Assembly (NCBI GenBank): GCA_043101845.1
Contig: JBICHN010000011.1
Span: forward strand, 124,001-188,000
Source: JBICHN01 sp043101845
GTDB taxonomy: Bacteria > Planctomycetota > Phycisphaerae > Phycisphaerales > UBA5793
DNA length: 64,000 nucleotides
Direction of reading: 5' to 3'
Shown in pieces: positions 61,960 through 64,000 of this stretch. A program made the translations under genes and the position numbers. How positions within the stretch are numbered: the first letter of the stretch is position 1; the number at the start of each line of letters is the position of its first letter. The notes under the pieces were generated by a model. The model ran no database searches. It was not told the DNA's origin and saw only the letters and a program-made list of their open reading frames with translations.

Positions 61960-62900
61960 CGGCTCTCGACGCGCTCCGCGACATCGACTTCCTCGTTCCC
62001 CTGCTCGCCGGCATGGCGCTCACCGCCGCGTGCTCGCTGATCAGCGTGCTGGTCACGCTCAAGCGCCTTGCCTTCATCGGACAGGGAATCTCGCACGCCG
62101 GATTCGGCGGCGTCGGACTCGCCTCGTTCCTCGCGCTCACCGGATTCAGCCGCGAACTCATCATCTTCGCGTTCTGTGTGCTCACCGGGTTGCTCATCGG
62201 CGCGTTGACGCGAACGCGGAAGATCATGATCGACACGGCGATCGGCGTCATGCTCGTCGCCACGATGGCGATCGGATTTCTCCTCGATCAGATGCGCATC
62301 AATCTGCGCGGCGTCGAGTGGTACCAGACGCTCGTGAACGATCGTAACCTCGGCCTCACGCCGACCTCATGGGAAAATGTCCTCTTCGGCTCCATCCTCT
62401 GGGTGCGAAGCGAGGACCTCTGGATCGCCCTCGCGGTCAGCGTGGTCGTCATTGGTATTCTCGCGTTCTTCTTTCGTGAGATCGTGTTCTACGCGTTCGA
62501 CGAAACGGTGAGTCGCGTGTTCGGCGTCCGGGTTTCGATCCTGCACTACCTCGTGCTCGGCCTGCTCGCAGCGCTCATCGTCATGACGATGAAGCTCGTC
62601 GGACTCATCCTCGTCAACGCGCTGCTCGTCGTGCCCGGCGCCACGGCGAATCTTCTGAGTCGCCGCCTCGGCGTCGTCCTTCTCCTGAGCGTGGTCATCG
62701 GAGAGATCGGGATGGTCGGCGGGTATCTGCTCGCCTTCCAGGTGCTCGGCGGCGAGGTGGGGCCGGGGCCCTGGGTCGTACTGCTGCTCGGGCTGCAGTT
62801 CGCGCTCGCCCTTGGCTGGAGTCGCGTTCGCCAGCCGTCCGAGAACGCGCCGATCAGCGCCGCGGCGACGGACCGCCGGAACGGTCCGCCCCAGGCCTGA
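61956..62900 (+). CDS. znuB: Zinc/manganese ABC transporter permease (ZnuB-like)
   Basis: An ABC-3 family permease with eight or nine membrane helices. Family phrases include MALTAACSLISVLVTLKRLAFIGQGISHAGFGGVGL, where GISHAGFGG is the ATPase-coupling motif, and VVGLILVNALLVVPGATANLLSRRL. It overlaps the ATPase gene by four bases and completes the ZnuABC-type operon. No Zur or MntR gene is present in the window, so regulation cannot be assessed here. A long stretch without large frames follows. Confidence 0.92.
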   Translation: MTALDALRDIDFLVPLLAGMALTAACSLISVLVTLKRLAFIGQGISHAGFGGVGLASFLALTGFSRELIIFAFCVLTGLLIGALTRTRKIMIDTAIGVMLVATMAIGFLLDQMRINLRGVEWYQTLVNDRNLGLTPTSWENVLFGSILWVRSEDLWIALAVSVVVIGILAFFFREIVFYAFDETVSRVFGVRVSILHYLVLGLLAALIVMTMKLVGLILVNALLVVPGATANLLSRRLGVVLLLSVVIGEIGMVGGYLLAFQVLGGEVGPGPWVVLLLGLQFALALGWSRVRQPSENAPISAAATDRRNGPPQA

Positions 62901-63226
62901 AGATTCACGCCGGAAAAGATCCAAATCCGGAACCCCCGTCGGCGGAAAATCGTACAATCTGTCCGCGGTCGCGCGAGCGAAAAAACTCGCGGCGATCGCC
63001 GGGTTCGGTCGATACTGAACCCATCGCGGGTCCGTTCGAAGTCGTCCGTTCGGGAAACCCTTGCGAGACGCCTTCGCTCCTACCGCGACGACCGCCGCCG
63101 GCCGGCTCGACCGGTTCGGGGACGGGCGATGAGCCCCGTGTGACGGCGCGGGGTACGAGAACCTGGCGGGCGGGGAACAGTCCCTCGCGACGGCTGGGGT
63201 AACGCTTCTCGTAAGGAGGTGATTCA

Positions 63227-63268
63227 GTGACAAATTTGTATGACTGTAGCAGGGGGCTGCACGCGTAA
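63227..63268 (+). CDS. Possible 13-residue leader peptide
   Basis: GTG 63227 lies 7 bases after AAGGAGG, ideal spacing, and the frame reads MTNLYDCSRGLHA before TAA at 63266-63268. Its end overlaps sequence able to form alternative hairpins, as in attenuator leaders. No downstream plus-strand gene follows the terminator, so it would not control a typical operon. Confidence 0.3.
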   Translation: MTNLYDCSRGLHA

Positions 63269-63341
63269 GCGCAGTCCTGACGAGGGTTGTGCTATGTGCA
63301 GCCCGTCAACGGTGCAGCCTTGCTAACGCAATATGCACACA

Positions 63342-63385
63342 ACGACCCGGTGATCTTCGGATCACCGGGTCGTCTTTCTTTTCGA
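63342..63385 (+). terminator. Strong rho-independent terminator
   Basis: A perfect 14-bp stem (ACGACCCGGTGATC 63342-63355 with GATCACCGGGTCGT 63360-63373) closed by a TTCG tetraloop is followed by CTTTCTTTTCG. It is the strongest terminator seen in the window and marks the 3' end of the orphan transcript. Confidence 0.9.
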
Positions 63386-63425
63386 TCGAAGTGATGGACC
63401 GGGCTCGGCGCCGAACGCCGCGTAC

Positions 63426-64000
63426 TCAGTTTCCCTGGCGCGTCGGCGCGTAGTTGAAATCGTCCCAGTTGTCGATGTCGGTCAGAAATTCGCCGAGGTT
63501 GTACGCGACATGTCCGTCGGCGAAGACCGCGTTGCAGCCGCCGTTGTGTCGATACGGTTCGATGCGCTGGTCCGTCCAGACATTCTTCTGCTGCTCGGCG
63601 ATGTGCTCGTCCTGCCAGGCGTCGTAGTAGATCGCGACATCGAAGTCCCAGTTCGCCGCGCTGTAAAACTGGCCCACGAGGTAGTCGTCCGGATCGTCGG
63701 TGAAGTCAGTGAGGTACACCATCGCGTCCGGACGGCGGATCGCTTCGGGCTTGCACGCCTTCTGCCGATTGATGGCCGTCATCGATCCCGGATGAATCTG
63801 TCCTCGATCGATGAAGTTGAAGCCGTTCACGACATAATGAACATTGTGCTGGAGCGTGCCGTCGGGCGCATCCTCGCGATACTTCGGATACGACGGGCAC
63901 TTGTACGACTCGACGCCCGCGTAGTGATCTTCGTACTCGCGGCGCAGGCCGGGATCGCTCGAGCCGTAGGTCCAGTTCCGCGAGCCGCGGTACTCGAAGA
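63426..64000 (-). CDS. Pseudopilin-like protein with H-X9-DG motif (5' truncated by window edge)
   Basis: The minus-strand frame is open to the right edge of the window, so the N-terminus with its presumed type IV pilin-like signal is missing. The visible 191 residues include YKCPSYPKY (cysteine-containing phrase usual before the end of planctomycete DUF1559-type proteins), VYLTDFTD and HNGGCNAVFADGH, which gives the H-X9-DG motif exactly. Such proteins occur in large paralogous sets in planctomycetes and are thought to be assembled or secreted through a pseudopilus-type system; function is unknown. The partial gene ends near the orphan transcript's terminator. Confidence 0.8.
   Translation of the reverse strand, partial: FEYRGSRNWTYGSSDPGLRREYEDHYAGVESYKCPSYPKYREDAPDGTLQHNVHYVVNGFNFIDRGQIHPGSMTAINRQKACKPEAIRRPDAMVYLTDFTDDPDDYLVGQFYSAANWDFDVAIYYDAWQDEHIAEQQKNVWTDQRIEPYRHNGGCNAVFADGHVAYNLGEFLTDIDNWDDFNYAPTRQGN

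Larger units (their letters stand above)
62953..63385 (+). ncRNA. Orphan structured transcript with extended Shine-Dalgarno and tiny reading frames
   Basis: This region holds no large frame but looks transcribed. A -10-like TACAAT starts at 62953. Several hairpins follow, including GGGTTC/GAACCC near 63000-63021 and CCCCGTG/CGCGGGG near 63137-63157. AAGGAGGTGATTCAG (from 63213) is almost exactly complementary to the 16S rRNA 3' end and precedes a GTG frame of 13 codons (63227-63268), overlapped by a 28-codon frame (63240-63326) rich in cysteine. GGCTGCAC (63253) can pair with either of two GTGCAGCC copies (63295 and 63312). A strong terminator ends it. It may be a small RNA, a leader-like regulator or a small-protein gene; no known RNA family was recognised. 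Confidence 0.45.

Noticed and set aside
62953..63385. Possible tmRNA, RNase P RNA or 16S antisense fragment
   Set aside because: No tmRNA tRNA-like ends, no RNase P core sequences, and the 16S match is limited to about 16 bases of the anti-Shine-Dalgarno region.
1..64000. CRISPR arrays, insertion sequences, prophage or integrase sites
   Set aside because: No regularly spaced repeats, transposase or integrase-like frames or terminal inverted repeats were seen.

Overview
The window looks like a chromosomal stretch of a planctomycete, most likely of the class Phycisphaerae. The evidence is high G+C (about 64% by eye), two PVC-type membrane-bound dehydrogenase/cytochrome c proteins, an H-X9-DG pseudopilin-like protein at the right edge, many secreted FG-GAP, beta-helix and propeller proteins, an isolated murC outside any dcw cluster, and LptF/LptG with pseudopilin genes that indicate an outer membrane. 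No prophage, insertion sequence, CRISPR array or rRNA operon was seen.

Layout. 1-4.9 kb: end of a TIGR03545-like envelope protein, a ClC channel with CBS and TrkA-C domains, and a sigma-54 response regulator. 5-8.3 kb (minus): operon of three pseudopilins and a PilX/GspK-like protein. 8.6-11.4 kb: two LptF/LptG-family permeases. 11.5-15 kb: AraC regulator, Nudix hydrolase, MurC. 15.3-23.5 kb: secreted proteins (beta-helix, two tandem FG-GAP paralogues, endonuclease I with duplicated C-terminal modules) around an aminotransferase IV. 23.6-29.5 kb: GT2, then YcfL-like, LpoB-like, SEC-C/TPR/sulfotransferase and COG3014-like genes. 29.5-43.7 kb: PssA, two PVC dehydrogenases, membrane protein, lipoprotein, PQQ-like propeller, GT9 and bifunctional PutA. 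45-51 kb (minus): a compact cluster of C39-like peptidase, RimK-type ATP-grasp ligase, GCS2-type ligase and N-formylglutamate amidohydrolase, followed by a SucD-like protein lacking the catalytic-histidine loop and a GNAT acetyltransferase. 51-57 kb: a secreted helical protein, a VCBS/ASPIC protein, a coiled-coil exported protein and a DUF4175-like membrane protein. 57-60 kb: TrkH/TrkA potassium uptake and tRNA-Ala(CGC). 60-62.9 kb: ZnuABC-type metal ABC transporter. 63-63.4 kb: an orphan structured transcript with a near-perfect extended Shine-Dalgarno sequence and a strong terminator. The right edge holds a truncated pseudopilin-like gene.

Two signals stand out. The first is global: reading every CGT in the window by hand, I found ACGT only once (34402-34405), although base composition alone predicts around two hundred. 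Asp, Asn, Tyr and His codons ending in C are replaced by their T-ending synonyms whenever the next codon starts with GT. The second is the amidoligase operon (46780-51027), which probably makes or edits an amide-linked peptide or metabolite of unknown structure. It has a terminator-like hairpin immediately before its first start codon and unusual downstream neighbours.
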